DNA of 64,000 nucleotides from Phyto melanocephala (GCA_941918925.1 OW799233.1:152128845-152192844); one strand, 5' to 3'. Positions 1-10,745 are shown, counted from the stretch's first letter. Notes: a model not told the origin generated them from the letters alone. A program made the numbers and translations.

Positions 1-428
1 ATTTTGGAATAATAAAGGGCTATATTGAAACATCTAAATTGTACTCATTCGCAAAAACAACTTTGACACGCCTACTATAACGCCCACTTTTCACGTTATC
101 TACCGTTAATGAAATTTAAAAGCTCATAAAACCGCCAAAATTAAAGGTATGATAATCAAATTTGCTACGTATATTCTTTTATTCAATGTAATTGTTGTGC
201 CAAAAAATTAGGTGATACGCCCACTTTAACGCCTACCTCCCATATAACGGTTTATCTTAAATTCATGTAATTTTTCTATTGACAAAGTTTTTGGAAAAAT
301 AAAGGATTATATTGTAATATCTTAATTGTATTTATTAGCAGAAACTTTATTGACACGCCTACTTTAACGCCCACTTTCATTGAAAGACTACACTTACAAA
401 AGCATTTTAGTAGCATATCGAAGTTATA

Positions 429-1051
429 AGGGGTGGTTAAATTTTATGTTGAATTTAAATAAAACACAAATTATTTAGGATATTATTATTATTTCTTTTT
501 GTAATTATAATATTTGTATGGTTCAATTATGTATTTATCAAAATATCGGCCAAATGCCCCCCCCCCCCCCCCCCCCCCATCCTTGGCGCCACTCCTCTAT
601 CTGATGGCCCAAATTTTCAATGACAATGTTGATTCTCATTTGTTGGGCATGATGATGAGGCGAGGTTGACTGCTCTTTTGCCACACTATCGCAAAAGCCA
701 GCAGTGGTTCCAATTCAACGAACTAAGAAGGCATTCACAGATTTTCTAACATTTTATACAGACCTGTTTTGCAAAACTTTAAATATTTTTTACAATTCTC
801 CCGATTGTGGACGAATTTGAACGATTATGTTGATCAAAAGAATTACGAACTGCACAAAATGCATTTTGATTTAAACGCCCATTTTTATAAAAAGCCTGAA
901 TAACTTTAAAGCGTTGCTCATTTGCGTATCTTTCCACAGATCAAATTGAGTAAGTTTGAGATTGAGAAATGTCAAATGAAATGCAGAAAACAAATTTAAA
1001 GACTAGGTGTAGTTCACCTTCAACATGGGCCCTTAAAATTTCACCATCCTC
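429..1051. mobile_element. Mariner-derived insert inside family A, copy 1
   Basis: Bounded by inverted GGGTGGTTAAATTTT and AAAATTTCACCATCC ends with TA on each side. The minus strand around 810-930 still encodes the N-terminal helix-turn-helix of a Tc1/mariner-type transposase (QRFKVIQ.FY.NGRSNQNAF pattern in the better copy at 27.7 kb). The middle and catalytic part are missing. The same insert occurs at the same site in the other complete family A copies. Confidence 0.75.
557..578. repeat. Poly(C) tract of 22 bases
   Basis: A run of 22 C inside the mariner-derived insert. The same site has 6-8 C or G in the copies at 28.1, 45.46 and 45.8 kb, so the run expanded in this copy (or reflects assembly uncertainty). 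Confidence 0.9.
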
Positions 1052-1196
1052 TATAAAGAAAGTGATACATATTTTATTGAAAAAAGATTATTTCATAGCG
1101 ACTGACAAAATAATAAATATTGTGCTTTAAATGTACGCAAAATTAGTGGTGTGTATAAAAGATTCGGCACAGCCAAATATAGTGCTCTTACTTGTT

Positions 1197-1693
1197 TTAT
1201 TTGATTTTCTATTTTTCTTATTATTTTTTGCGCCATAACTGCAAAAAAATATTGTTTTGTTTATAAATTTTTGAAATTTCTGTAAAACTGGCATCACTGT
1301 AAAAAGAGTGAATGCCTTGAAATAAGAGCAGATTCGTAATTAAACATTTTTCGGATCAAAAGCTTAAGGATAATGGTCGTCCCATTTTATCTAACTTAGT
1401 CACACTTCCTGTGACGCCTCAGCCTTTTCTACAATTAACCACATATTTTAATTGGATTATCTGCAGGAGGAGGAGTACCAATTAAATATATTTAACTTTA
1501 ACGGGAGGTTTACCATAAAACGCATAATAATTATGCGTCTTCCCATTTCTATACCATGGTATTGTTCGGCTTGAAATGCCTGATTGCAGAAGGTTGAAGA
1601 ACTCATAAGAGGAGTCTGAATACAAAAATATTTTAATCATATGTATAAGGAGGAAATAATGCTTGTTTGATATTTTAATTTCCTTATATAGCA
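1197..1693. other. No feature recognised
   Basis: AT-rich unique-looking sequence between family A and the Helitron pair. I see no coding frame, structural RNA or repeat that I can support. Confidence 0.5.
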
Positions 1694-1718
1694 TCTATAT
1701 ATATAAAAGTGAAACTCT

Positions 1719-1723
1719 GTGTG

Positions 1724-1738
<15 letters not shown>
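1719..1738. repeat. (TG)n microsatellite, left of LINE
   Basis: Left remnant of the Helitron (TG)n tract; it abuts the poly(T) that is the LINE poly(A) tail on the minus strand. Confidence 0.9.
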
Positions 1739-1754
<16 letters not shown>

Positions 1755-4170
1755 TTTTTTTTTGCTTTCGAGCCGGTGGTGTGGAATCTTCATAGATACT
1801 AGTGGCCCGTGCCACAAGCATGTACGATTCGCCGTAGCGCCTACGTACTAAACCACACCCCCTCGATCATCAACGGACATCCCCACGGGACTGCCGCTAG
1901 GTATTACTTCGCGGGGGCCGTTAGCATTTACGCCTCCTCCTCGTCGGACCGTCTAGCCCTTTCCAGCCTTCTTAGGTCCTTAATTATCCGGGAGCACACT
2001 CCACTAAAGACCTCCCAGTTTTCCACGTCCTGACACATATGCCGAAGAAACTCCGATGGATTCGTCATACCCGAAGTCCACCCCATGTATCTAGGGCATC
2101 GGAATACGACATGTTCCGCATTTTCCGCCTCTTCTGGGCATTCTGGGCAGGTTTGGGAATTTTCATGGCCAACCCTGTGCAGATATTGCCTAAAAGCGCC
2201 ATGGTTTGTCATATACTGTGTCAAGTAGAAGTTCACATCCCCAGCCTTCCTATCCATCCATACCGCAATATTAGGGATGAGTTTATATGTCCATCGCCCT
2301 TTAGTCGATGTATCCCACCTTCTCTGCCATTCTCTGATTGAAAACGATCTTTCCTCTCTCTTAACTGCAGCTAAATTTATTACTGCCTGGCCTGTCGTTC
2401 GCCTATTGTAGATTCTCTGGATCTCCGCCGCCAGTATGTCTATTGGAATCATTGCCGCTATGACACAAGCCGCGTCGTCCGATACCGTCTTAAAGGCACT
2501 TATTGTCCTGAGCGCGCATAGTCTATGAACCGAGGACATTTTTCTTCTATACTCCTTTATCTTCAGAGCCTGTGCCCAAACAGGGGCTGCGTAAAGCAAT
2601 GTGGAATTGGTAACCGTAGCCAAAAGCCTCCTTCTTGGACCCTTTGGTCCTCCAATATTAGGTAGTATTCTAGCAATACTCCTTTGAATCATTGCGGCCT
2701 TCGCGCACGCGTATTCAATATGAGGCCCGAATTTAAGTCTGTTATCCATCATGACCCCAAGATATTTGATTGCCGGTTTAGAACATATCTCCTGGTTTCC
2801 CACCTTCACCTTCATAAATTCCACTTTTTTCCTACTTGTAATAAGTACTGCTTCAGTCTTCTGTTCTGCCAGGTTGAGATTCGCCGAATCTAGCCATCTC
2901 TGGATCCTCACAATTGCATCGTTTATAGCCGATTCTAATTCCACAATATGTTTCGCTACACTGACAATCACTATGTCATCCGCGAACCCGATTATCCTTG
3001 TCGAGCTCGGTAGTTGTGTTCTAAGAACTCCGTCATACATGATATTCCATAGTAGTGGACCAAGAACCGATCCCTGTGGAACACCTGAACTAACATTATA
3101 CATCCGTGGCCCATCGTCCGTTGCGTAGATCAGTTTCCTATTCGAAAAGTAACTATTCACTATTCTAATCAGGTACTTCGGTGTGTTCAGTCTCTCTAGA
3201 GCTGCCATTATGAAATCCCAACTGGCAGAGTTAAACGCGTTTCTAATGTCAAGCGTGACAACACCACAGTATTCTTTTGTCCCCCATCTCCAACGTTCTC
3301 CTGCTATTGCGTCCGCAGCTGTATCTACTACCCTTTTAATGGCGTCAATCGTGGAGCGTGATTTCCTGAATCCGAATTGTGTCTCGGAGAGTCCATTCTC
3401 TCTCTCGACGATGTCCATGAGTCTGTTGTAGATCACCTTTTCCAGTGCTTTGCCCAGTGTATCAAGAAGGCAGATAGGGCGATAAGATGAAGGGTCGCCA
3501 GCTGGTTTGTTCCCTTTCGGAAGCAAAACTAGTCTCTGTCTCTTCCATTGGTCCGGGAAAATACCCTCACTAAGGCAACTTTGCATAATTCTCCTAAACA
3601 AGCATGGTCGTCGCTGTATTGCGGCTTTAATGGCTTTGTTGGGAACTCCGTCCGGGCCAGGTGCCCGGTTATCCCCAATTTCCCTACCTATCTTGAGAAT
3701 CTCTTCCTCCGTGACAGGGGGAATATTGCAGTCCGTGAATCTGCTGTCGACGTATACCCAATTGTTCTCCCGCTGTGGAAACAGGTGCGATACAATGCCC
3801 AGTAGGAGTGTTGGGCATGTTATCTGGGGAGCCGCTTGGCATTTAAGCTTCTTCATTACCACCTTATATGCCGTACCCCAAGGGTTTGCATCTGCCTCCT
3901 CGCAGAGGAGCTTGAAGCTTTCTCCTTTGCTCTTCTTAATTGCAGTTTTGAGTTTCTTCCTATGTTCCCTGAATTCCTCAATCCTCTGAGTGTGGTAGCT
4001 TTTCCCTCTTGATCGCTGTGCCTTGCGCCTCGATCTAAGGCATTCCAATCTGAGGCTTCGTATCTCCTCATTCCACCAATAGCATGGAGAACCAAATCTG
4101 TTCGGCTTACGTTGTGGCATTGACGCATCGCAAGCTCTTTCTATTAACCGGCATAGTTGCACTGACGCAT
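1738..4170 (-). mobile_element. R1-clade-like LINE, 5'-truncated, inserted in (TG)n
   Basis: On the minus strand the order is truncated ORF2 (reverse transcriptase, C-terminal CCHC), about 165 bp 3' UTR, then a 26-base poly(A) (seen as T at 1738-1763). ORF1 and the endonuclease are missing. Both ends lie directly in (TG)n sequence that is one uninterrupted tract in the sister Helitron at 5071-5094. Known R1-clade families such as Mino and Waldo insert in AC or ACAY repeats, which fits this placement; membership in one of those families is inference. Confidence 0.85.
1928..4168 (-). CDS. LINE ORF2 fragment: reverse transcriptase with C-terminal zinc knuckle
   Basis: About 746 codons without a stop, ending TAA at 1928. 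An open frame formally starts at 4288, but its first 40 residues translate Helitron and (CA)n sequence (THTHTH), so LINE-derived protein begins near 4168. Counting from 4288: linker after the missing endonuclease at 60-180; reverse transcriptase about 200-520, with PKGNKPAGDPSSYRPI, motif A VTLDIRNAFNSASWD (D347), SGVPQGSVLGP (401-411) and FADD (435-438); then the thumb-like region; then a CCHC knuckle C714-C717-H726-C731. In life it would copy LINE RNA into a nicked target. No RNase H is seen. The uninterrupted frame suggests a young insertion, but lacking ORF1 and the nuclease it cannot move on its own. Confidence 0.9.
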   Translation of the reverse strand, partial: ASVQLCRLIERACDASMPQRKPNRFGSPCYWWNEEIRSLRLECLRSRRKAQRSRGKSYHTQRIEEFREHRKKLKTAIKKSKGESFKLLCEEADANPWGTAYKVVMKKLKCQAAPQITCPTLLLGIVSHLFPQRENNWVYVDSRFTDCNIPPVTEEEILKIGREIGDNRAPGPDGVPNKAIKAAIQRRPCLFRRIMQSCLSEGIFPDQWKRQRLVLLPKGNKPAGDPSSYRPICLLDTLGKALEKVIYNRLMDIVERENGLSETQFGFRKSRSTIDAIKRVVDTAADAIAGERWRWGTKEYCGVVTLDIRNAFNSASWDFIMAALERLNTPKYLIRIVNSYFSNRKLIYATDDGPRMYNVSSGVPQGSVLGPLLWNIMYDGVLRTQLPSSTRIIGFADDIVIVSVAKHIVELESAINDAIVRIQRWLDSANLNLAEQKTEAVLITSRKKVEFMKVKVGNQEICSKPAIKYLGVMMDNRLKFGPHIEYACAKAAMIQRSIARILPNIGGPKGPRRRLLATVTNSTLLYAAPVWAQALKIKEYRRKMSSVHRLCALRTISAFKTVSDDAACVIAAMIPIDILAAEIQRIYNRRTTGQAVINLAAVKREERSFSIREWQRRWDTSTKGRWTYKLIPNIAVWMDRKAGDVNFYLTQYMTNHGAFRQYLHRVGHENSQTCPECPEEAENAEHVVFRCPRYMGWTSGMTNPSEFLRHMCQDVENWEVFSGVCSRIIKDLRRLERARRSDEEEA

Positions 4171-4223
4171 GTGTGTGTGTGTGTGTGCGTGTGTGTGTGT
4201 GTGTGTGCGTGTGTGTGTGTGTG
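4171..4223. repeat. (TG)n microsatellite, right of LINE
   Basis: Alternating TG with two GCG interruptions, continuing directly into the Helitron leader GTTAGCTATAGACTC. Longer than the 20-base left remnant. Confidence 0.9.
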
Positions 4224-4313
4224 TTAGCTATAGACTCTGAAACTGCAAAACCGATCGGGCTCAAACTTTGGTAAGTTGTTGTACACATACCGGGGAGTGT
4301 TTATGGATGAAAA

Positions 4314-5030
4314 AAAGTGGGCGGGGCCACGCCCATAAAAAATTAGTTATCAGTTTTAGCTACTTGCACTTGACCGATTTTTCTGAAACTTTGCACACAT
4401 ATCGAGCTGTCATGACTAAATAATTTCGTGATAAGAAAAGTGGGCGGGGCCACGCCCCTAAAAAAGTTTTAATTTTGAGGTACTTGCACTGGACCGATTT
4501 TTCTGAAACTTTGCACACATATTAAGCTGTCGTGACTTTATAATTTTGTGATTAAAAAAGTGGGCGGGGCCACGCCCATAAAAAATTAGTTATCAGATTT
4601 GGCTACTTGCACTGGACCGAATTTTCTGAAACTTTGCAAACATACTGAGCTGTCATGACTTTACACTTTCGTCATTAGAAAAGTGGGCAGTGCCACGCCC
4701 ATTAAAAAAAAGGTATCATTTTGAGGTACTTTCACTGGACCGATTTTTTTGAAACTTTGCACACATATTGAGTTGTCATGACTATACAGTTTCGCATTTA
4801 GAAAAGTGGGCAGTGCCACGCCCATAAAAAAAAGGTATCATTTTGAGGTACTTACACTGGACCGATTTTTCTGCAACTTTGCACACTTATTGAGCTGTCA
4901 TGACTATACAGTTTCGTAATTAGAAAAGTGGGCATTGCCACGCTCATAAAGAAAAAGTTTTTAGCCTTTCACTTGATATTCGATTAAAATTTAGAATGCG
5001 ATTAAAATTCATGAAGGGGCGTAGCAACGC
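4314..5030 (+). repeat. Six ~121-bp tandem units in Helitron copy 1
   Basis: Each unit begins AAGTGGGCGGGGCCACGCCC (or a CAGTGCC variant) and contains ACTTTGCACACATAT; starts near 4314, 4437, 4557, 4680, 4803 and 4924. GGGCGGGGCCACGCCC is itself nearly palindromic. Confidence 0.9.
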
Positions 5031-5047
5031 GCGCCGGGTTTGGCTAG

Positions 5048-5065
5048 TATATATATAAAAGTGAA

Positions 5066-5096
<31 letters not shown>

Positions 5097-5921
5097 TAGC
5101 TATAGACTCTGAAACTGCAAAACCGATCGGGCTCAAACTTTGGTAAGTTGTTGTACACATACCGGGGAGTGTTTATGGATGAAAAAAAGTGGGCGGGGCC
5201 ACGCCCATAAAAAATTAGTTATCAGTTTTAGCTACTTGCACTTGACCGATTTTTCTGAAACTTTGCACACATATCGAGCTGTCATGACTTAATAATTTCG
5301 TGATAAGAAAAGTGGGCGGGGCCACGCCCCTAAAAAGTTTTAATTTTGAGGTACTTGCACTGGACCGATTTTTTTGAAACTTTGCACACATATTAAGCTG
5401 TCGTGAGTTTATAATTTTGTGATTAAAAAAGTGGGCGGGGCCACGCCCATAAAAAAAAGGTACAATTTTGAGGTACTTGCACCAGACCGATTTTTCTGAA
5501 ACTTTGCACACATATTGAGCTGTCATGACTAAATAATTTTGTGATTTGAAAAGTGGGCAGTGCCACGCCTATAAAAAAAAAGGTATCATTTTGAGGTACT
5601 TGCACTTGACCGATTATTCTGAAACTTTGCACACATATTGAGCTGTTATGACTTTACAATTTCGTGATTAGAAAAGTGGGCAGGGCCACGCCCATAAAAA
5701 AAATTTTAATTTTGAGGTACTTGCACTGGTCCGATTCTTCTGAAATTTTGCACACATATTGAGCTGTTATGACTTTACAATTTCGTGATTAGAAAAGTGG
5801 GCAATGCCACGCCCATAAAAAAAATTATAATATTTAGGCTTTTGCACTTGATATTCAATTAAAGTTCAGAATGCATTTCGATTCATTAAGGGGCGTAGCA
5901 ACGCGCGCCGGGTCTGGCTAG
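5048..5921 (+). mobile_element. Non-autonomous Helitron, copy 2, head-to-tail with copy 1
   Basis: Begins immediately after the CTAG end of copy 1 with TATATATATAAAAGTG, lacking only the leading TC, and ends GGTCTGGCTAG then T at 5922. It has an uninterrupted (TG)n at about 5071-5094, the same leader and the same six-unit array. The first ~130 bases after (TG)n are identical to copy 1 by eye. Open frames here are translations of the tandem repeat and are not genes. Confidence 0.82.
5187..5870 (+). repeat. Six ~121-bp tandem units in Helitron copy 2
   Basis: Units start near 5187, 5310, 5430, 5553, 5674 and 5796, the same number and spacing as in copy 1. Confidence 0.9.
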
Positions 5922-6694
5922 TATAGCATATTTTTCTATTAACTAGGTGGAATGGGCGGGGAAAGTAGTGATTTAAAATATTTTTTTTTATTTTAATTTA
6001 ATTTAATTTATATATTTTAAATAAAACTTCCCCATTAACCACATAATCCAGATCCATTCCTGCTCTATATTCTTATTTTATTTAGTTTTGACTTTAAGCT
6101 CATTGAAAAAACTCTGTTATATTTTTAAAGGGCGTGCGTAAAAGAAAAATTAAATTAAATATTTTTTAATAATAAACTTACAACTCAAAATAAAAATAAG
6201 TCTTAACAGTTTAAGAATGAAATAAATTTCGTTATTTTTTGAGTATGTAAAAAGACTTAAACAAAAATATGTTTGTGCGGTTATGAAGTATAAGTGCATC
6301 AGAGAACGGCATATTAATAACTTGTTTTTGAACAATTTTTTTTCAGGAAACTGAACAAAAGCACCAAGTTCAATAAAATTAACAGTGTGTGCCAGACAGT
6401 TACACAGTTATTTTATTCTGAATACATTCGTTATGCACAATATTTTTGTCATTGTTAATTTTATTTTAACTTTTCTTATTCTCCCTTTCTCATTATTAAG
6501 TGGTACACGAAAATGTTTGCTGTTTCTCTCATTTTCACAGTGCTTGTTAGTTTTTATTGCGTTGAATTTTTGTATTAAACAAATGAGTAATAAAATTGAA
6601 GTTAAGAAACTTTCTAAAAATAATAAAAATTTTACAGAATTAAATATAACAGCTAATATGTGTTAATTATACCGCATCGCCGTACAAAAAGAAA
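5922..6694. other. No feature recognised
   Basis: AT-rich sequence. A 93-codon open frame at 6385-6666 encodes a hydrophobic stretch but has no recognisable domain or codon character; I do not call it a gene. Confidence 0.4.
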
Positions 6695-7210
6695 AAGTTA
6701 CCAGTACACCACCGAATATAAAATATTGTTGCAAGGCAGTTTCGAAAAAAATCCTGTTTTCGCCAAAATACATTTTTCGTTACATCTTCGGTATTTACAG
6801 TGTTTATCGCTACAATAGTCATTAACATCAAGTATCCCGTTCAAGGGACTACTGAGGCAAATTAATTTTCAAATATCCTTTATTTGTAACTGTCATATAA
6901 ACAGAGTTTAATTTTTTTTAATTTTTCTTTATAGTTTATGCTCACCTTGTGATTAATCAGTACAAATTTGTTTTGTTGTTTGAAATTGAGATAGAATAGA
7001 ATAGAATAATAAAACACACTAAACTCAGCCTTGGTTTACTGCTTTTAGAACTTTGTTTTATTATTTGCAATGCAAGATCTAATTGCTGCCACAACATTTG
7101 GTCTCCTCAAAGCAAAAACATCGAAATATCACACTTTAGGATCCGACTGTATTTTTTTCGATGCTGCCTTCCAACAATACTTAATATTCGGTGGTGTACG
7201 GATAATTTTA
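6695..7210. mobile_element. Inverted-repeat element of about 0.5 kb
   Basis: Arms of roughly 55-60 bp: 6701-6758 reads GTACACCACCGAATAT then TATTGTTGCAAGGCAG, and 7146-7208 carries the reverse complement with a few differences (TATTGTTGGAAGGCAG). The interior is non-coding. The arm divergence suggests age. Ends and target duplication are not clear; class unknown. Confidence 0.5.
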
Positions 7211-8033
7211 TTTTATTTTTTATGTATGTGCATAACTCCGTTTAAAAATAAATATATATTTGTGAGTGTATAAGATTCATATAAATATTTGTTCACTTGA
7301 ACACTGTTAACCTCTGATGTGTATGTATTACATGAGTATATTTGCACAATACACACGCACACACATCTAAATAATATTTACTACTTATATATATTAATTT
7401 GTATGTATATGAGAGTTCCTTTATTAAAAATTTATAATAAAAAAAAGATTCTTGTCTAGATGATGTTAACAAAAGTATTGTGCAAAAATAAATAAATCAA
7501 GATTAAAAAGTAAATAAAATGTTAAGCAATGACATAAAGAACACGCTTTATCTGGATATATTTTCATTTTAATATTTTAGCTCTACAAGTATCCTATACA
7601 ACAGTATAAAGAACCATAAATATGTAGTATAAATTTTTATTACTTTAAAGAAGAATTCATATTTGATATTCCATTTAAAACTACATTATTGTTTATTTAG
7701 GTGTCTAACTTTGTACATTGAAATTGTAAAGCAAATACGAAGTAAATTTCATATTTGAAATGTTTTTTTTTAATCAATAAATGACTAAATCCTAAAGATG
7801 CTCAGTGCTTTAACTGAAATGAATTAAGTGATTAAACGAAATTAAATTTAATAATTTTTACTGATGAGCAACAAGGAATTAGTTATAAAGAACGGCATAT
7901 TTAAATACTGTGCAGCACATTCCTTCGCCGGGGCTTTTATACATTTAAAGTAAAACATAAAAAATTTTAAATAACCAATATTATTATGCGCAGAAAATAA
8001 ATTGTTTAAGATAATCATATATTTGCTTTAGGA
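7211..8033. other. No feature recognised
   Basis: Very AT-rich non-coding sequence with short TATA and CACA runs near 7350; nothing else that I can support. Confidence 0.4.
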
Positions 8034-8560
8034 TATGATGGACAGTCAGGTGGCGCTCAGGGCCTTGAAGGGATATTATGTAAAATCTAGGCTAGTTAGG
8101 AAGTACATGAGAGACCTCTTTAAAGTCAGATTGTGTTGGGTACCAGGGCACAATGAAATTGAAGGCTATGAAATTGCTGACCAACTAGCGCGCGGTGGAT
8201 CAGCACTGGTTTTGACGCGCGAAGAGGACATGGTGAGGCCTCTGATAGATTACTATTTTGGGCGTGTTAGATCGTGGGCATCCGACAGGAATAATATGGC
8301 CTGGAGGAAAAGAAGGGACTGCAAAGTATCAAGGGCTTTATGGCCCAAGTTGAACTCAGCGGACTCTACCTTACTTCTAGGCCAAGATAGGGTACACTGT
8401 CCTGTGAGAGCTAGAATTAGTAGATGATATTGCGGCACTCCGGATTAATATAGGATGTGTATGGATGAGTAGGAGCTAGAGACTGTGGAACACATCTGTT
8501 TGTCACATCTGTCTGTCACTGCCTTAGGCTACAAAATCAAAGTAGTTAGGTAGACGATTC
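8034..8560 (+). pseudogene. LINE fragment: RNase H plus C-terminal zinc knuckle
   Basis: The first 130 codons (8035-8427) carry an RNase H-like end: DSQVALRALKG, LCWVPGHNEIEGYEIADQLA with the typical HxxxxGNExAD-like pattern, then the linker common in I/LOA/Jockey-type LINEs. After a stop near 8427 the homology continues in another frame with ELETVEHICLSH, resembling the ETVEHLLxxC zinc-knuckle end. Reverse transcriptase and everything upstream are missing. It is a dead 5'-truncated copy, of a different clade from the LINE at 1.7-4.2 kb, which has no RNase H. Confidence 0.8.
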
Positions 8561-9493
8561 CATAATGAGTTGTGTGATGTTTCAAACCGGGGAATATCAA
8601 TGGATTTATCATGGGGGTCGGTAGGTTGGTGAACATGCCATAGGGCTCATAGGTAATCTGTTTTTCTTTCTTCTATTTTATTTTTTACTAACTATTTCTT
8701 ATTTTCATTTACTGTATCTTCAGGAACCCTCTCCCTCTCTCTCTCTCGTTTTCTAATTAAGCCTCTATCTTTCTTGTATAATAAGAAATACAATGGACCA
8801 TATTGGTCTCCGAGAGTGGGTGTTGGAGGTGGCTCTTGATTTCTGCATCCTCCTTTCCAACCTACCTTTCTAGGATATAATCTTAAATATTTAACGGAAA
8901 AACTTTTGAATAAGAATTCTAAAACAGAAGGAGTTGCAAAAGCACTGCGTAAAAGAAAAATACCTAAAGAAATCAAGAAATTTAAGAGACTAACTCTATT
9001 TCTGTCTATTTTCATTAATCAAACTATCAATTTCAACATTAGGTTGTCATAGAAGCCCAAATAGTTCATTTATCTACAGTTTTATACTAGTTTAAATACT
9101 AGTTATTGTTAGATATGGGTGAGTTAATGTACCTACCTAACACATAAATAAATAAAAAAGAAATTAATATACATATGTTCTTTTAATAAAGTAAATTAAA
9201 CATCATGCGCTATAAATTTTTTTGTATCACTTTTACTACAATCTCGTTGCAACTAGTTATATGACTGTCCTCAAAATGTAACTAGTTAAAGGGTTATGAC
9301 AACTTTTATACACTAACCACTGAAAACCACTGAAGTTATCTAAACGAATTTGATCCAAGTTAATATATTTTGCACTGGACTAAGCTATTTATATTGAATT
9401 ATTTTTTAAGTTATTACACAAACTTTCAACCTTATAAGAGAAAAGAGCTTCTCTCTCACCGCTTGTAATTTATGCATGATCGTATACAATCGT
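8561..9493. other. No recognised gene; short CT/GA run
   Basis: The first ~100 bases may be 3' sequence of the LINE fragment. A short (CT)n run lies at about 8729-8749. A minus-strand open frame of 107 codons (8692-9015) translates this run as RERERE and is not convincing. Confidence 0.4.
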
Positions 9494-10745
9494 GATAATT
9501 TTTATACCCTTCACCTGTTGTGGCAAGGGTATACAGCTTTGCATATAGCTTCGCCATTCCGTTTGTATTTCCTACAATATTTATTTCCAATCAATATTTT
9601 CTTAATGTTTATGACCTGGGGAGTTCATAGGGCAACATATATTTGTCGCTGTGGTGGGTAAAATCACAAATCGTTATCAATCAAAAAATCACCCAATTAC
9701 TCGCTAAGATATGAGCCAACAAACAAGGTTGCCTCGGTTTTTCTCATATGTTTACCACAAAAATTAAAACCTTTCAATCGAAGAATAATTTATAAATATA
9801 AAAATATACTAATATTATTAATCAGGCTTGAGTTCATATTTAATATTCTTTATTTTTACAAAGAATTTTTTAATTGTGATAAATGAAAGAATAAATCTTG
9901 AAAAATTAAATTTTTACCGACACTAGCCGAGTGGAATGCATTTCGAGACCAGCTACAATTTCATCATCAGCACTCTCTGATCGTTGTAAAAATAAAGAAT
10001 ATTAAATATGAACTCAAGCCTGATTAAGAATATTAGTTTAAACAGAAAAGTTCAACAAAAAGAAATAAAAATTCAATTTGTATAAAAATATACCTAATCG
10101 AATATGAGGGTATTCGTAAAAACTTTTGGAGAAATCAACAAAGTTATAGGCAAAAATTTATTTTAAAAATATATTTTTTTTTTAACTTTTTCAACTTCTT
10201 TATACATTTTTGGACACTCTATTGACATTGAATTGCTAGCAGTAGTCTTAAGAATTGTTTCTGAGAAACTCTGAATAATTGGATTGAAATTATTTGAGAT
10301 ATAAGCACAAAGGTACAACTGCTTTGATTATATTTTTAAAGTAAAGGGTCAACATGGGTATCAACTGAAAGGGTTTTGCCTTTAGAATATACTAGGCTAT
10401 AAGAAAGATACAATCCCATATTATGTTTTAAGCAAAATGGTGGATATATGGATCAAATATAGTAATTAAGGCGTTGTACCATTCAACCTGCACATTATTA
10501 GTATAAAACAAAAGAGCCTGACCAGAAGAATAATGAAAACTTTGAAAGAATTATAAAATCCCAAATGGCAAACAAAGCAAAATATTGGATCATTTTTTTC
10601 TTAACACTATCATATGGATATGGCTTGAAAATAGAATGGCGTATCACATTAAATGTTGGCTACGTCACGATGAGGTCATTACCTATGAACGTGAGTGTAA
10701 AAGGTATTATTAAATTTGGTACGACTAAATATAGAACTCTTATTT
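9494..10745 (+). mobile_element. Family C Helentron-like repeat, copy C1
   Basis: Begins TTTTTATACCCTTCACC, the 5' hairpin end, and finishes with diverged 3' end motifs near 10695-10745 (AAATTTGGTACGACTAAATA, CTCTTATTTG). The interior includes the family C phrases AAAGGGTTTTGCC and GGATCAAATATAGTAATTA. It is split by a MITE at 9808-10037. No coding frame. Diverged, hence older than the family B copies. Confidence 0.65.
9808..10037. mobile_element. Palindromic MITE of 230 bp
   Basis: Arms of about 52 bp: 9811-9862 contains AATCAGGCTTGAGTTCATAT then TTAATATTCTTTATTTTTAC; 9983-10034 is its reverse complement almost without change. The outer bases ACTAATATT/AATATTAGT extend the palindrome. The centre holds CACTAGCCGAGTGG and TTCATCATCAGC. 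Superfamily not determined. The high arm identity means either recent insertion or gene conversion between arms. Confidence 0.8.

Larger units (their letters stand above)
1..1196 (+). mobile_element. Family A Helentron-like (HINE) repeat, copy A1, 5' part outside window
   Basis: Copy of the largest dispersed family here, seen also near 23.8, 27.5, 29.4, 30.6, 44.0 and 55.9 kb. It contains the recurring phrases for alternating CACGCC(T/C)ACTTT modules and ends with the subterminal repeat GTATAAAA, the hairpin GATTCGGC-ACA-GCC(A)AAT and CTCTTACTT. The 5' TTTTTATACCC end lies before the window. No coding capacity of its own. Assignment to the Helentron/DINE-1 type is inference from end structure; recognition as one repeat family is direct. 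Confidence 0.8.
1694..5047 (+). mobile_element. Non-autonomous Helitron, copy 1, interrupted by a LINE
   Basis: Starts with TC in TCTATATATATAAAAG after an A and ends with GGCTAG followed by T, preceded by a GC-rich CGCGCGCCGGGT stretch. This is the canonical Helitron pattern (5' TC, 3' CTRR, insertion between A and T). The body is a (TG)n tract, a unique leader (GTTAGCTATAGACTC) and six tandem units of about 121 bp. It is non-coding. A LINE occupying 1738-4170 lies inside the (TG)n tract. Without the LINE this copy would be about 0.9 kb, like copy 2. Confidence 0.82.

Noticed and set aside
2039..3989. Plus-strand frames of up to 160 codons opposite the LINE
   Set aside because: Antisense shadows of the reverse-transcriptase frame.
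4169..4288. N-terminal 40 residues (THTHTH...) of the LINE open frame
   Set aside because: This is the (TG)n tract and Helitron leader read on the minus strand; the LINE begins at about 4168.
5215..5632. Minus-strand open frames of 103 and 69 codons with repeated ICVQSFRKIG phrases
   Set aside because: They are translations of the ~121-bp Helitron tandem units, not a repeat protein.
6385..6666. 93-codon plus-strand frame with hydrophobic segments
   Set aside because: AT-rich DNA naturally gives Phe/Leu/Ile-rich frames; no signal peptide logic, domain or flanking gene signals.
8692..9015. 107-codon minus-strand frame ending RKRERERERV
   Set aside because: It depends on the (CT)n run and has no homology that I recognise.
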